Shown one piece after another: positions 15,660 through 23,802 of a stretch of DNA of 35,561 nt. Below the pieces are notes generated by a model that did no database searches, was not told where the DNA came from, and saw only the letters and a list, made by a program, of their open reading frames with translations. The position numbers were made by a program, and so were the translations under genes. How positions within the stretch are numbered: position 1 is the stretch's first letter; each line of letters starts with the position of its first letter. Origin of the DNA: JBCCGE01 sp039029455 (GTDB taxonomy: Bacteria > Pseudomonadota > Gammaproteobacteria > Arenicellales > Poriferihabitantaceae); NCBI GenBank assembly GCA_039029455.1, contig JBCCGE010000032.1, forward strand, positions 1 through 35,561. Direction: 5' to 3'.

Positions 15660-16073
15660 CTATAGAACGATGATAATCAAAAGCAACGCGATTTGGGCGA
15701 CGTTAATCATCACGCTGCGTTTGTGCAGGGCGTCAAACCGCGCTTTATCCGTCGGTCCGTCGCTGGCCAGCCACTGATCGCGTGCGCGATTGATTTTTTC
15801 GGTAAGGACCTGCCGGCTGTAGATGAAGCCCGCCAGGATCAAAGCGATCAAAAGGCTGTTCACTGGCGATGTCCAGAATGACAGCAGAAGCGAGATGCCT
15901 GAAAGCACGATGCCCCAGAGAAAAAATCTTGGAAACAATCCACGCAAAAACCGCGATGCGGGTTCGCCATCAAGTATCTTAAACACGGCTGGGGCAACCA
16001 CTGCCGCGAAGAACAGCATCGATCCCAGCAGCAAAGCTGCGACCAGATCAAGCACCATGACTGTTGTGAACAT
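15660..16073 (-). CDS. DUF4149 integral membrane protein
   Basis: A 137-residue integral membrane protein of the DUF4149 type. It has four hydrophobic segments: VMVLDLVAALLLGSMLFFAAVVAPAVF-type first helix, a helix in FFLWGIVLSGISLLLSF, one around SLLIALILAGFI, and the C-terminal one. RFDALHKRSVMINVAQI is the conserved loop before the last helix. The family has no established function; in other genomes it is a single small membrane gene in housekeeping clusters. It lies between a lipoprotein gene and an unknown membrane protein in the same minus-strand run. Confidence 0.78.
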   Translation of the reverse strand: MFTTVMVLDLVAALLLGSMLFFAAVVAPAVFKILDGEPASRFLRGLFPRFFLWGIVLSGISLLLSFWTSPVNSLLIALILAGFIYSRQVLTEKINRARDQWLASDGPTDKARFDALHKRSVMINVAQIALLLIIIVL

Positions 16074-16162
16074 ATGGTTTTGTTATATCGGTGTGTCAGG
16101 CGGGATTGTTACCAATCAATCGTTTGAATACAAGAACGAACAGGCTCTGGAAGCGGCAGACT

Positions 16163-17110
16163 CTATATCACGCCCGTCTGTTTGCTGGTTGCCATTTTGC
16201 GGAAAATAGACGATGTTTTCCTCAAGTTAGCTGCAATTTTCTGTTTTTGGGCAGTGGTCATCGAATTTACGATTCGCAGAGCGGTTTGTATGGTGGTGTG
16301 CCGATTTCGACGCGAATCCTCCGGAAACCGGATTTCCATTTGTGAGCGGTATTCACTGAGATGATTTTCGACCCAGAGCGCAAACTCCTCGCGATTACGT
16401 TGCCGAAGCAGGGCAATAAATTCTGCTTGCCAGTATTGCCAGGCGGTTACGCGGTTTTCCCGACGACCGGAGTATGCTTCGAAGCCTTCCTTTAGCATAT
16501 CGATCTGAGCCGTACTGAGCTCGATATCAGCGCGTCTGAGAAATTTGGCAGTGCGCGCAGCGCGATCTGAGTCTTCCAGTTCTGCCGTTCTGATACGTTC
16601 CAGCGTGTTTGCGTTTCTGCGTGCAAAGTGCTGGTTAATTTCTTTCACCTGATCGTCTGAGAGTGATATCAGAAAATCACTTGAATCTGCCATGGGGGAC
16701 TTTGCGAAACTGTCATCGGAAAAGGCTTCCAGCGTATCGAAAACGCGGCTGATTTCCGGTTCGGTCAGCACTGTATCCTGATCGAGGCGATCGGCTAGCC
16801 GATCCATATAGTCGCTGTACCTCGGCAATTGGGTTTTTCGATGCCAAATCTGAAACGCACGGGCTGAGCGCTCTATCTGTGCCTTTTGTTCGTCTGAGAA
16901 CGTGGCGTAGGCCAGAAAATTGTCGGCAATTGTGTTGTCCAGCCTGCTGTAAAGAACGCGAACAGAAACTGTGTTGTTGCCACAGGCCGAAAGCAGCGCG
17001 ATGATGACGACAAAGGTCGCAGACTTTGCCAGTTGCGTCAGGACCCAATGAATGGGCCGGTTTTTTGAATGCCTATGCCATAGCCTCGAAGAACGCGGCC
17101 GTATCGACAT
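16163..17110 (-). CDS. DUF6279-type lipoprotein
   Basis: A 315-residue predicted outer-membrane lipoprotein. A hydrophobic stretch ends in the lipobox LLSACGNN (Cys43 with the start used here), followed by VSVRVLYSRLDN and long, charged amphipathic helices throughout, the layout of DUF6279 proteins. The N-terminal region before the hydrophobic core is unusually long and basic. The frame is open from 17155, but I prefer the ATG at 17110, which overlaps the upstream NTF2-like gene by 38 bp; a shorter, non-ATG start cannot be excluded. No enzymatic motif is visible. Function unknown. Confidence 0.72.
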   Translation of the reverse strand: MSIRPRSSRLWHRHSKNRPIHWVLTQLAKSATFVVIIALLSACGNNTVSVRVLYSRLDNTIADNFLAYATFSDEQKAQIERSARAFQIWHRKTQLPRYSDYMDRLADRLDQDTVLTEPEISRVFDTLEAFSDDSFAKSPMADSSDFLISLSDDQVKEINQHFARRNANTLERIRTAELEDSDRAARTAKFLRRADIELSTAQIDMLKEGFEAYSGRRENRVTAWQYWQAEFIALLRQRNREEFALWVENHLSEYRSQMEIRFPEDSRRNRHTTIQTALRIVNSMTTAQKQKIAANLRKTSSIFRKMATSKQTGVI

Positions 17111-17468
17111 AAATGTCGTAGCGGGAAATCTGGTTTTGCTCAACGGTAAATACATTCATCATGCCGGCAGACACTTGTTTCTGATTGTGTTTGACTCGCC
17201 ATGTTCCCGAACACTGCACGGCAACGCGCTTTGAGTCCGCTATGATGTGATCTCGTTCCACAGAAACAATCTCGAGATTTTCCCTGATGCGTGTGAAAAA
17301 GGTATCAAACCCATCCAACCCTGAAAATTCACCTGCCCAGGGCAGCTGTGTTTTTTGGCCGAAGTACGTGATTCGTATATCGTTTTTTAACAGTGAAATC
17401 AGCGTGTCACGGTCTCGGGCGGCCAGCGCAGCGTAGAACGCTTCAATAATGTCCAGCGGTGTTTGCAT
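17073..17468 (-). CDS. NTF2-like (SnoaL-type) protein
   Basis: A 131-residue protein of the nuclear transport factor 2-like fold. It begins with the typical helix PLDIIEAFYAALAARDRDTLISLL, continues with strand pairs, and ends with the curved sheet pattern MMNVFTVEQNQISRYDIYVDTAAF. Members are small binding proteins, isomerases or polyketide cyclases. Aspartates near residues 30 and 117 could serve catalysis, but the activity is not identifiable. It is 42 bp downstream of the amidotransferase gene and overlaps the lipoprotein gene. Confidence 0.75.
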   Translation of the reverse strand: MQTPLDIIEAFYAALAARDRDTLISLLKNDIRITYFGQKTQLPWAGEFSGLDGFDTFFTRIRENLEIVSVERDHIIADSKRVAVQCSGTWRVKHNQKQVSAGMMNVFTVEQNQISRYDIYVDTAAFFEAMA

Positions 17469-17510
17469 TGTTGGCGGTCCTTAACTCGCGGGAAGTTTTG
17501 TATTGCTTAT

Positions 17511-18218
17511 TCAGGGCTGGCGATTCAAAAACAGATCGGCGAGAAATGACTCAAACCATTCAGTCTGTTTGTCCCCGTGTCTGTTCATCATCTCGGTTTG
17601 TTCGGGAACGGGCTGGGCGCCTTTTTTGTCATGCATTGCCCAGTCGGCGACCTGCCATCGTTTGAATATGCCCGGATGTATCTCAGGGTGGAACTGCACA
17701 CCGAATGTGTTTTCACCGTAGCTGAAGGCCTGATTCCTGAAATTCTGACCCGTTGCCAGTCGCACACACGACGACGGTATAGTGAATCCCTGATAGTGGG
17801 CCTGAACCACATGCATGGATGATTCCATAAAGTCATCGCCTTCGGCGGTTGGCGTGACTTCGTAATATCCAAATTCGCAGAGGCCGTCCGGATGGTAATC
17901 AACGTCTCCACCCAGGCATTGAGCGATCATCTGACCGCCAAGGCAGATTCCAAGCAGCGGAAGATCGTGCTCGATACACTGCTCGATCCACTTCAACTCG
18001 TCGGTGAGGAACGGGTAGGTGCTGATTTCCGTTAAGTTGTGCTCACCGCCATATACCACGCAACCGTGATAATCACTCGGTGTTTTGGGCAGGGGGTCTC
18101 CAAGAAAGGGATTAACGACCTGAAACTCGAATTCAGAGGATCTGATCCAGTTCGTGACGACGTCATCACGCGGATTCTGATGATGCTCCAGCAGCATGAT
18201 TGTCTGTTTACCTGACAT
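17511..18218 (-). CDS. Class I glutamine amidotransferase domain protein
   Basis: A 235-residue stand-alone class I glutamine amidotransferase (GMP-synthase-like GATase1). The triad is present: C92 in LLGICLGGQ, and H177 and E179 in GVQFHPEIHPG. Stand-alone members hydrolyse glutamine or gamma-glutamyl amides, such as gamma-glutamyl-gamma-aminobutyrate. I see no synthetase partner next to it. It is the first gene of the minus-strand run and diverges from the acyl-CoA synthetase with 58 bp between the starts. Confidence 0.85.
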   Translation of the reverse strand: MSGKQTIMLLEHHQNPRDDVVTNWIRSSEFEFQVVNPFLGDPLPKTPSDYHGCVVYGGEHNLTEISTYPFLTDELKWIEQCIEHDLPLLGICLGGQMIAQCLGGDVDYHPDGLCEFGYYEVTPTAEGDDFMESSMHVVQAHYQGFTIPSSCVRLATGQNFRNQAFSYGENTFGVQFHPEIHPGIFKRWQVADWAMHDKKGAQPVPEQTEMMNRHGDKQTEWFESFLADLFLNRQP

Positions 18219-18258
18219 AGCTTGAACAGGACTTAAGTGTTGACAGTAAACCCGGGAG

Positions 18259-18264
18259 TATAAT
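18259..18264 (+). promoter_or_regulatory. Consensus -10 element before the acyl-CoA synthetase
   Basis: A perfect TATAAT. A TTGACA lies at 18240-18245, but the gap of 13 bases is too short for a normal sigma-70 pair, so a weaker -35 would have to be used. Transcription would begin near 18271, only about 6 bases before the ATG at 18277. Confidence 0.4.
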
Positions 18265-18276
18265 CAGGGACTCACG

Positions 18277-19869
18277 ATGCCGCCAGAGACCAACCCGTTC
18301 AACAGGACTATGCAGAACCTTTCAAGCCTGCTGCACGATCAGGCAAAACGGTATGGCAACAAGCCGTTTGTTGAATTCGAGCGACAGGAAAACGGACCCG
18401 ACATACTCCGATACCGTCAGTCGCTGAGTTATCTGGAATTTGATCGAAGAGTGGACTCCGCCGCTGGCTGGTTACGGTCGCAGGGTGTAAAGCATGGGGA
18501 AGTGATTAATTTACACCTCCCCAATTCCGTCAGTTTTCTGGTGTTGTGGTTTGCATGCGCTCGATCCGGCATCACAATGATGCCGACCAATGTGCTCTCG
18601 AGTGCCGAAGAGATGCATTATTTGCTCGATCATTCGGGGTCAGTACTGGTGGTTACAACCCGCGAATTTTTGCCGGTGATGGAACTCGCAACAAAAAATA
18701 CAGCTGTTCGCGATCTGATCATCAGCGATCCTTTTACTGACGAACCCTGCGACTCGAGCTTTGAATATGCGCTGCGGTCTGATGCGATTGGCGTGGCTCA
18801 AACCGCTGGCGTAGAGCACAATCTGGTTTCAATAATGTATACCTCGGGTACGACTTCGAGGCCGAAGGGCGTTATGGTCACGCACGCCAATTACATCGCT
18901 GCAGGTCGCACGGTTGCTGATGCGATCGGTTTGACCCATCGCGATCGTCAATACGCCGTGTTGCCACTGTTTCATGGTAATGCCCAGTACTATTCAACAA
19001 TGAGCGCGCTGCTGCAGGGTGCAACTCTGGTGTTGATGGATCGTTTCAGTGCCAGCCGTTTCATGGCAAAAGCTGCAGAATACCAGTGCACCGTCGCCAG
19101 TCTGTTCGCGGCCCCCATTCGGATGATTCTGGCACAGCCCGAATCTGCCGATGAGCAGCGCAATGTATTGCGCGTCACGCTGTACGCGCAATCGATTACA
19201 AAGCAGCAGGGCGACCAGTGGGCGCATCGATTCGGTGCGCCGTTATGCCAGTTGTGGGGCATGACTGAGACTATGGGACCGCCTCTGATGAATCCGCCGG
19301 GAGGAGATATTCGTAACGAATCTATCGGACTGCCTGTTGGGGGTTACCCTATTCGTCTGGTTGATGAGCAGGGTGAAGACGTTGAGTGTGGTGACATTGG
19401 CGAAATACTGGTTGGTGGTGTGCCCGGAGAAACGCTGATGCTGGGGTACTTCAAGAATCCAGAGGCAACCGCACAAACTTTGTCAGACGGGTGGTTGCGC
19501 ACCGGTGACAATGGCCGGCTTATCGACGGCTACTACTATTTTGTGGATCGCCTCAAAGACATGATCAAGCGATCCGGTGAAAACGTTGCAGCTACCGAAG
19601 TCGAGTCCGTGGTGAATCAACATCCCGCCGTTTACGAAAGTGCTGTGGTTGGTGTGCCGGATGCGATGAAGGATGAGGAAGTTGTTGCTGTTGTGGTGCG
19701 AAAGTCTGACTTCGAAGTCTCAGAGGAGGAGATTGTTCAGTTTTGCTCGCAGCGGCTGGCGTCTTTTCGAGTGCCTGGTCGGGTTGAGTTCGTTGATTCG
19801 ATGCCGCGAACGTCCGTTGGAAAAATTCAGAAGCATCGTATTCGTGAAATGCTTCAGGCAGGTGAGTGA
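18277..19869 (+). CDS. Acyl-CoA synthetase (AMP-binding, class I)
   Basis: A 530-residue adenylate-forming enzyme that activates a carboxylic acid with ATP and joins it to CoA. The P-loop is MYTSGTTSRPKG (187-198), the adenine motif LWGMTET is near residue 327, the YxxTGD-type motif is GWLRTGDNG near residue 408, and the C-terminal lysine motif is RTSVGKIQKHRIREML. Length and order match medium- or long-chain fatty acyl- and aryl-CoA ligases; the acid is unknown. The start could be the ATG at 18277 or the ATG at 18310 (MQNLSSLL). The likely transcript start close to 18277 favours the latter, while an AGGGA before 18277 favours the former. It is upstream of the hydroxyproline-type genes by 107 bp but has no known step in that pathway. 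Confidence 0.9.
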   Translation: MPPETNPFNRTMQNLSSLLHDQAKRYGNKPFVEFERQENGPDILRYRQSLSYLEFDRRVDSAAGWLRSQGVKHGEVINLHLPNSVSFLVLWFACARSGITMMPTNVLSSAEEMHYLLDHSGSVLVVTTREFLPVMELATKNTAVRDLIISDPFTDEPCDSSFEYALRSDAIGVAQTAGVEHNLVSIMYTSGTTSRPKGVMVTHANYIAAGRTVADAIGLTHRDRQYAVLPLFHGNAQYYSTMSALLQGATLVLMDRFSASRFMAKAAEYQCTVASLFAAPIRMILAQPESADEQRNVLRVTLYAQSITKQQGDQWAHRFGAPLCQLWGMTETMGPPLMNPPGGDIRNESIGLPVGGYPIRLVDEQGEDVECGDIGEILVGGVPGETLMLGYFKNPEATAQTLSDGWLRTGDNGRLIDGYYYFVDRLKDMIKRSGENVAATEVESVVNQHPAVYESAVVGVPDAMKDEEVVAVVVRKSDFEVSEEEIVQFCSQRLASFRVPGRVEFVDSMPRTSVGKIQKHRIREMLQAGE

Positions 19870-19976
19870 CTTTGAGACAACTGACAACCGATTAATAACC
19901 AATGATTCAACCTTCAAATTCAGAGTTTTCGATTTGACGACATGACGATATCATTGTGCCAAAAATTTTTTAGACT

Positions 19977-20846
19977 ATGAGTTCATTATCTGGCATCTGC
20001 ACACCGGTTTGTACGGTGTTTTACAAGGGCGGTGGTTCAATCGATGAAGAGGCGCAACTTCAGCAGGTGGAACGACTGCTGGAGGCTGGCGTGCATATCA
20101 TCTGTGTGTGCGGGGGCACCGGGGAATTCTCTTTCCTGACCGCAGATGAGCGCCGAAAACTAACCGAGCTGGTGGCTCGATACATCAGTGGACGCGCAAA
20201 ACTCATTGTTCACGTGTCGGCCGTCATGACCGAGGAGACTATTGAGTTCGCTCAACACGCCGAGGAACTGGGTGCGGACTGCCTGCTGGTATTGCCACCG
20301 TATTTCGAGGGCCCCACAATGGCGGGCACATACGAGCACTATTTCCGCGTCGCTGAATCGGTAAGCTGCGACATCATGGCGTACAACATACCCGTTCACT
20401 CCGGCATCAATCTCACCGTTGAAGACTGTCTCACCCTGGTGGCGGCAGACAATATCAATTATCTGAAAGACAGCACCGGTGACTTCCTGCGTTTACAGCA
20501 GTTGTTTGACGCCGGTGTTCGTGTGTTTAACGGTGCGGATCCGCTGATGTTTCACGGTTTGATTTCCGGGGCCGTCGGGTGTTTCTGGGGGACTTCGAAT
20601 GCTATTCCAAAGCAGGCCGTAGAACTCTATCGTCATGTCGAATCAGGCGATCTGGATCAGGCACTGCAGCTGTGGCAACGCATCTATCCGGTAAACGACT
20701 TTGTCTGGCACAACCCGTTTAACCCTTCAGTCAAAGCCCTGTGCCAACTTCTTGGTGCAGATGTTGGCGAGTGCCGACGTCCGGTTCAGCCTCTGACGAG
20801 TGAAGAGACCGAGCGTTTGCAACAAGCCGTGGCTCGTCTTAACTGA
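19977..20846 (+). CDS. DapA-family lyase/deaminase, candidate pyrroline-4-hydroxy-2-carboxylate deaminase
   Basis: A 289-residue class I aldolase-fold protein of the dihydrodipicolinate synthase family. The Schiff-base lysine is K164 in NYLKDSTGD, the catalytic tyrosine is Y136 in MAYNIPVHSG, and the substrate-carboxylate motif is GGTGE (46-50), where typical DHDPS has GTTGE. Because the neighbours are a FAD amino-acid oxidase and a two-Cys proline-racemase-family protein, the best fit is the deaminase of trans-4-hydroxy-L-proline catabolism, which converts the pyrroline hydroxyacid to 2-oxoglutarate semialdehyde and ammonia. Lysine biosynthesis (dapA) is less likely. The start is the ATG at 19977, with no clear ribosome-binding site. 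It is followed 15 bp later by the oxidase. Confidence 0.85.
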   Translation: MSSLSGICTPVCTVFYKGGGSIDEEAQLQQVERLLEAGVHIICVCGGTGEFSFLTADERRKLTELVARYISGRAKLIVHVSAVMTEETIEFAQHAEELGADCLLVLPPYFEGPTMAGTYEHYFRVAESVSCDIMAYNIPVHSGINLTVEDCLTLVAADNINYLKDSTGDFLRLQQLFDAGVRVFNGADPLMFHGLISGAVGCFWGTSNAIPKQAVELYRHVESGDLDQALQLWQRIYPVNDFVWHNPFNPSVKALCQLLGADVGECRRPVQPLTSEETERLQQAVARLN

Positions 20847-20861
20847 TCCGGTTTCAGACTC

Positions 20862-22103
20862 GTGAATTTACCCGTTGTTGTTATCGGTGCCGGAATTATT
20901 GGCATCTGCTGCGCTCTGAAATTGCGGCAGGCGGGCTTTGATGTGGTTGTCATTGACCACAACGCGCCGGCGAGTCAGACGTCCAAAGGCAATGCCGCAG
21001 CCTTTGCCTATCCTGAAATCATGCCGATTGGATCGCCAGGCGCATGGAAACGGGTTCCACGTTGGTTGCTCGATCCCCTTGGACCGCTTTCGATAGATGT
21101 TCGGGTCCTGCCCGAAATGTTGCCCTGGTTAGTGAGATTTGTGCGTGCATCGTCCGCATCGGAAGTTCGCCGGATATCGACGGCGCAGGCCCGGCTGATG
21201 GAGCTGAGTGAGTCCTCAAACCAGAAACTTGTGCTGGATTTAAATTTATCGGATCAGGTGACCCACCAGGGCGCTCTGACGGTTTATCGAAGTCCTCAGG
21301 CATTGCAGTCGGCAACGCTGGAGTGGGAGATCAGGGAGGAAGCTGGTGTTGAGATGACCTTGCTGACAGCCCGTGAAATTGCGGACATGGAACCCGATCT
21401 GCAAAATGTATCGGACGCTATTTTTATGCCGCAATGGACCAATACGCTCGAACCCTTCAGATATGCAGTATCAATTTTTGATTTCGCGGTCGGTATCGGC
21501 GTGCGGTATATACAGTCCAAAGTAATCGATATTGTCAGCTCTCCAAACGGTGATAATTTTGCGAAAGATTCTAGCGGCAATCATCATGCATTCTCGGCCT
21601 GCGTGGTTGCGGCTGGTGCCTGGTCCGCTGAGCTGGCCAGGCGGGTGGGGGATCGCGCTCTGCTGGCTTCAGAGAGGGGTTACAACACGACTATCGCGAA
21701 TCCGGGCGTACAGTTGTCTCACCAGATTACATTTGCCGAGGAAAAATTTGTCGCAACACCACTGTCCACGGGCCTGAGAATTGGCGGCGCGGCAGAATTT
21801 GCGGGTATGGAACGTGCACCAAACTACACGCGCAGCGACCGGCTTGTTGACGTCGCAAAAACATACCTGCCCGGTTTGCAAAACGACGGCGGCGAGCGTT
21901 GGATGGGTCACAGACCTTCAACGCCTGATTCGCTGCCGGTGATCGGTCGGTCGCTGGGTAGCAACACAGTTTTATATGCCTTTGGGCACGGTCATCTTGG
22001 GTTAACTCAATCCGCTGCGACCGGTGATTTGATCACGGGCCTGATTCAGGGTCGCCCCGCACCTTTTGATCTTTCGCCATTCTCTATCGAGAGATTCAAC
22101 TGA
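20862..22103 (+). CDS. FAD-dependent D-amino acid dehydrogenase, candidate D-hydroxyproline dehydrogenase
   Basis: A 413-residue flavoprotein of the DAO/DadA type. The FAD-binding turn is VVVIGAGIIGICCALKLRQAG at the N-terminus, ending with VVIDHN. The C-terminus has HRPSTPDSLPVIGRS and FGHGHLGLTQSAATGDLI, the family's substrate/flavin-closing block. In the hydroxyproline pathway this step oxidises cis-4-hydroxy-D-proline to the pyrroline acid. The gene lies between the DapA-family gene and the epimerase, and no other candidate oxidase is present. The start is GTG at 20862, giving MNLPVVVIG. It probably passes electrons to quinone or oxygen; which one is not evident. Confidence 0.85.
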   Translation: MNLPVVVIGAGIIGICCALKLRQAGFDVVVIDHNAPASQTSKGNAAAFAYPEIMPIGSPGAWKRVPRWLLDPLGPLSIDVRVLPEMLPWLVRFVRASSASEVRRISTAQARLMELSESSNQKLVLDLNLSDQVTHQGALTVYRSPQALQSATLEWEIREEAGVEMTLLTAREIADMEPDLQNVSDAIFMPQWTNTLEPFRYAVSIFDFAVGIGVRYIQSKVIDIVSSPNGDNFAKDSSGNHHAFSACVVAAGAWSAELARRVGDRALLASERGYNTTIANPGVQLSHQITFAEEKFVATPLSTGLRIGGAAEFAGMERAPNYTRSDRLVDVAKTYLPGLQNDGGERWMGHRPSTPDSLPVIGRSLGSNTVLYAFGHGHLGLTQSAATGDLITGLIQGRPAPFDLSPFSIERFN

Positions 22104-22149
22104 GCGAGCGTCCGGAAATTCGTCGCGTTGGCCTGTTCTGAAATGCGTT

Positions 22150-22181
22150 CGGTCAGACCGTCTAACATCGGTTGTACCGAT
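22150..22181. promoter_or_regulatory. Two adjacent palindromes before the epimerase gene
   Basis: CGGTCAGACCG (22150-22160) is a perfect 11-base palindrome with a single central base. ATCGGTTGTACCGAT (22167-22181) has perfect 6-base arms around TGT. They share the CGGT/ACCG core and sit 39-70 bp upstream of the GTG start at 22220, so they could be operators of a regulator or RNA hairpins. Low confidence. Confidence 0.35.
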
Positions 22182-22219
22182 CGGTTATCTAATCCCGAAA
22201 GGGTTATTTTGAGGTTAAA

Positions 22220-23218
22220 GTGAGAGAAGTCTTTGAATGTATTGATGCGCACACCTGTGGCAATCCGGTTCGTGTGGTTGTGGATAACGCTCCTGAACTA
22301 GCCGGACCGTCGATGCAGGACAAGCGTCAGCACTTTTTGCGCGAGTTCGACTGGATCAGAACCGGGCTGATGTTTGAACCCAGAGGCCACGATGCCATGT
22401 CGGGTTCGATTTTGTATCCGCCTACAACCGAGGATGGAGATCTGGGTGTTCTGTTTATAGAGGTCAGCGGCTGTCTGCCAATGTGCGGTCACGGCACCAT
22501 CGGCACAGTTACGGTTGCCTTACAGGAGGGTCTGGTTAAACCTCGCGAAGAGGGTCTATTGCGTCTGGATACTCCCGCTGGTCGCGTGGAGGCGCGATAT
22601 GTCCGGAACGGCACCGTTGTGGAGTCGGTGACGTTGACTAACGTTCCGGCCTACCTGCATGCGAAAGAACTGAATGTTCAGTCCGAGGAACTCGGGTCAG
22701 TGGTTGTTGATATTGCCTACGGTGGAAATTTTTATGCCATCGTTGAACCTCAGGAAAACTATTCAGGACTGGAACAACTGAGCGCAGACGATATCAGGCG
22801 ACTCAGTCCGATGCTGCGTCGTACTATTAATGACCAGTTCGAGGTTGTGCATCAAACCGATCCGCAAATCAGGGGTGTGAGCCACGTGATGTGGACCGGA
22901 GAACCCAGAGACGCTGGCGCTCATGCACGGAATGCCGTCTTTTATGGGGAGAGAGGAATCGATCGATCGCCTTGTGGAACAGGTACCAGCGCCCGAATGG
23001 CGCAACGTTATGCGGATCACCGACTGCAGCTTGGTGAACCGTTTGTGCATGAGAGCATTATCGGCAGTCTGTTCCATGGACGCCTGCTTTCAACAGTAAA
23101 TCTTGGGTCAGTTCAGGGGGTTATTCCGGAAATTTCCGGCTGGGCCAGAATCACCGGGTACAATCGAATTGTTATTGACGATTTTGACCCATACCACCGA
23201 GGGTTCATACTCACCTGA
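22220..23218 (+). CDS. Proline racemase family protein, candidate 4-hydroxyproline 2-epimerase
   Basis: A 332-residue cofactor-independent racemase-fold enzyme. Both catalytic cysteines are present, C89 in PMCGHGTIG and C252 in DRSPCGTGTSARMA, with the supporting His91 and Asp248. That means an epimerase or racemase; the trans-3-hydroxyproline dehydratases of this family replace the second cysteine. The adjoining oxidase and DapA-family gene make 4-hydroxyproline 2-epimerase the best call: it converts trans-4-hydroxy-L-proline to cis-4-hydroxy-D-proline, the first step of the pathway. The start is GTG at 22220 with GAGG five bases upstream, and the 116-bp spacer may hold its own regulation. 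Proline racemase proper remains possible. Confidence 0.88.
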   Translation: MREVFECIDAHTCGNPVRVVVDNAPELAGPSMQDKRQHFLREFDWIRTGLMFEPRGHDAMSGSILYPPTTEDGDLGVLFIEVSGCLPMCGHGTIGTVTVALQEGLVKPREEGLLRLDTPAGRVEARYVRNGTVVESVTLTNVPAYLHAKELNVQSEELGSVVVDIAYGGNFYAIVEPQENYSGLEQLSADDIRRLSPMLRRTINDQFEVVHQTDPQIRGVSHVMWTGEPRDAGAHARNAVFYGERGIDRSPCGTGTSARMAQRYADHRLQLGEPFVHESIIGSLFHGRLLSTVNLGSVQGVIPEISGWARITGYNRIVIDDFDPYHRGFILT

Positions 23219-23295
23219 ACATTCGTTAATTCGCGGTTCGGAATTTTTTCTTTTGCTTACTGTCGAAGGCGGAGTCGAAACATGAAAATACTCCG

Positions 23296-23787
23296 TTGCA
23301 AATTCGTTTAGTTGAAGACAATCTGTCGCAGTTGAGTCAATTGCGCGCATCAGTGTTGCGGTTGGAAAACACCGAGTACGAATTGATTGGTGGTCATGTG
23401 CGTCACGTGCTTGACCACTATCATCAATTCCTGATGGGGTTGGAAACAGGTTGCGTGAATTACGATAATCGAAGCCGGGATTTTGAGGTGGAAGTATCAA
23501 AGTTGAGGGCGGATCAGTACTTTGAAGCAGTCGATAATGCGCTGACCGCGATTATCTCAAACCCATCGCCAGACCGGTCAGAACTGTTTATTGAATGCAG
23601 CACGAACCACGTGATCAGTTCGCAAAGAATTTCGTCCACAGTGCCGCGTGAGCTTCAGTTTCTGCATTCTCATACCGTGCACCACATGGCACTGATTCGC
23701 ACAATTCTTGTTGAAAGGGGCGTCCCGTGCGACTCTGAATTTGGCGTCGCTCCGGCTACACTGGCGCATCAGCGTTCCGCGGCCTGA
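23296..23787 (+). CDS. DinB/YfiT-like putative metal-binding protein
   Basis: A 163-residue helical protein resembling the DinB four-helix fold. The first helix pair has GGHVRHVLDHYHQFL (residues 32-46) and the third metal ligand lies in LHSHTVHHMALIR (123-135), together giving the His-His-His arrangement expected of DinB-type metal sites. Some members act as thiol-dependent S-transferases, but the role here is unknown. The start is uncertain. In frame only TTG at 23296 is available. A well-spaced GGAG precedes an ATG at 23282 that is in another frame and ends after nine codons, so a one-base indel near the start is possible. Confidence 0.65.
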   Translation: MQIRLVEDNLSQLSQLRASVLRLENTEYELIGGHVRHVLDHYHQFLMGLETGCVNYDNRSRDFEVEVSKLRADQYFEAVDNALTAIISNPSPDRSELFIECSTNHVISSQRISSTVPRELQFLHSHTVHHMALIRTILVERGVPCDSEFGVAPATLAHQRSAA

Positions 23788-23802
23788 GCAGATAACCAGA
23801 AA

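Noticed and set aside
18240..18264. TTGACA plus TATAAT as a consensus promoter for the acyl-CoA synthetase
   Set aside because: The spacer is 13 bases, too short for a sigma-70 promoter; only the -10 element is kept as a feature.
19977..20846. Biosynthetic dapA
   Set aside because: The GGTGE variation and the oxidase/epimerase neighbours fit a catabolic deaminase better than lysine synthesis.
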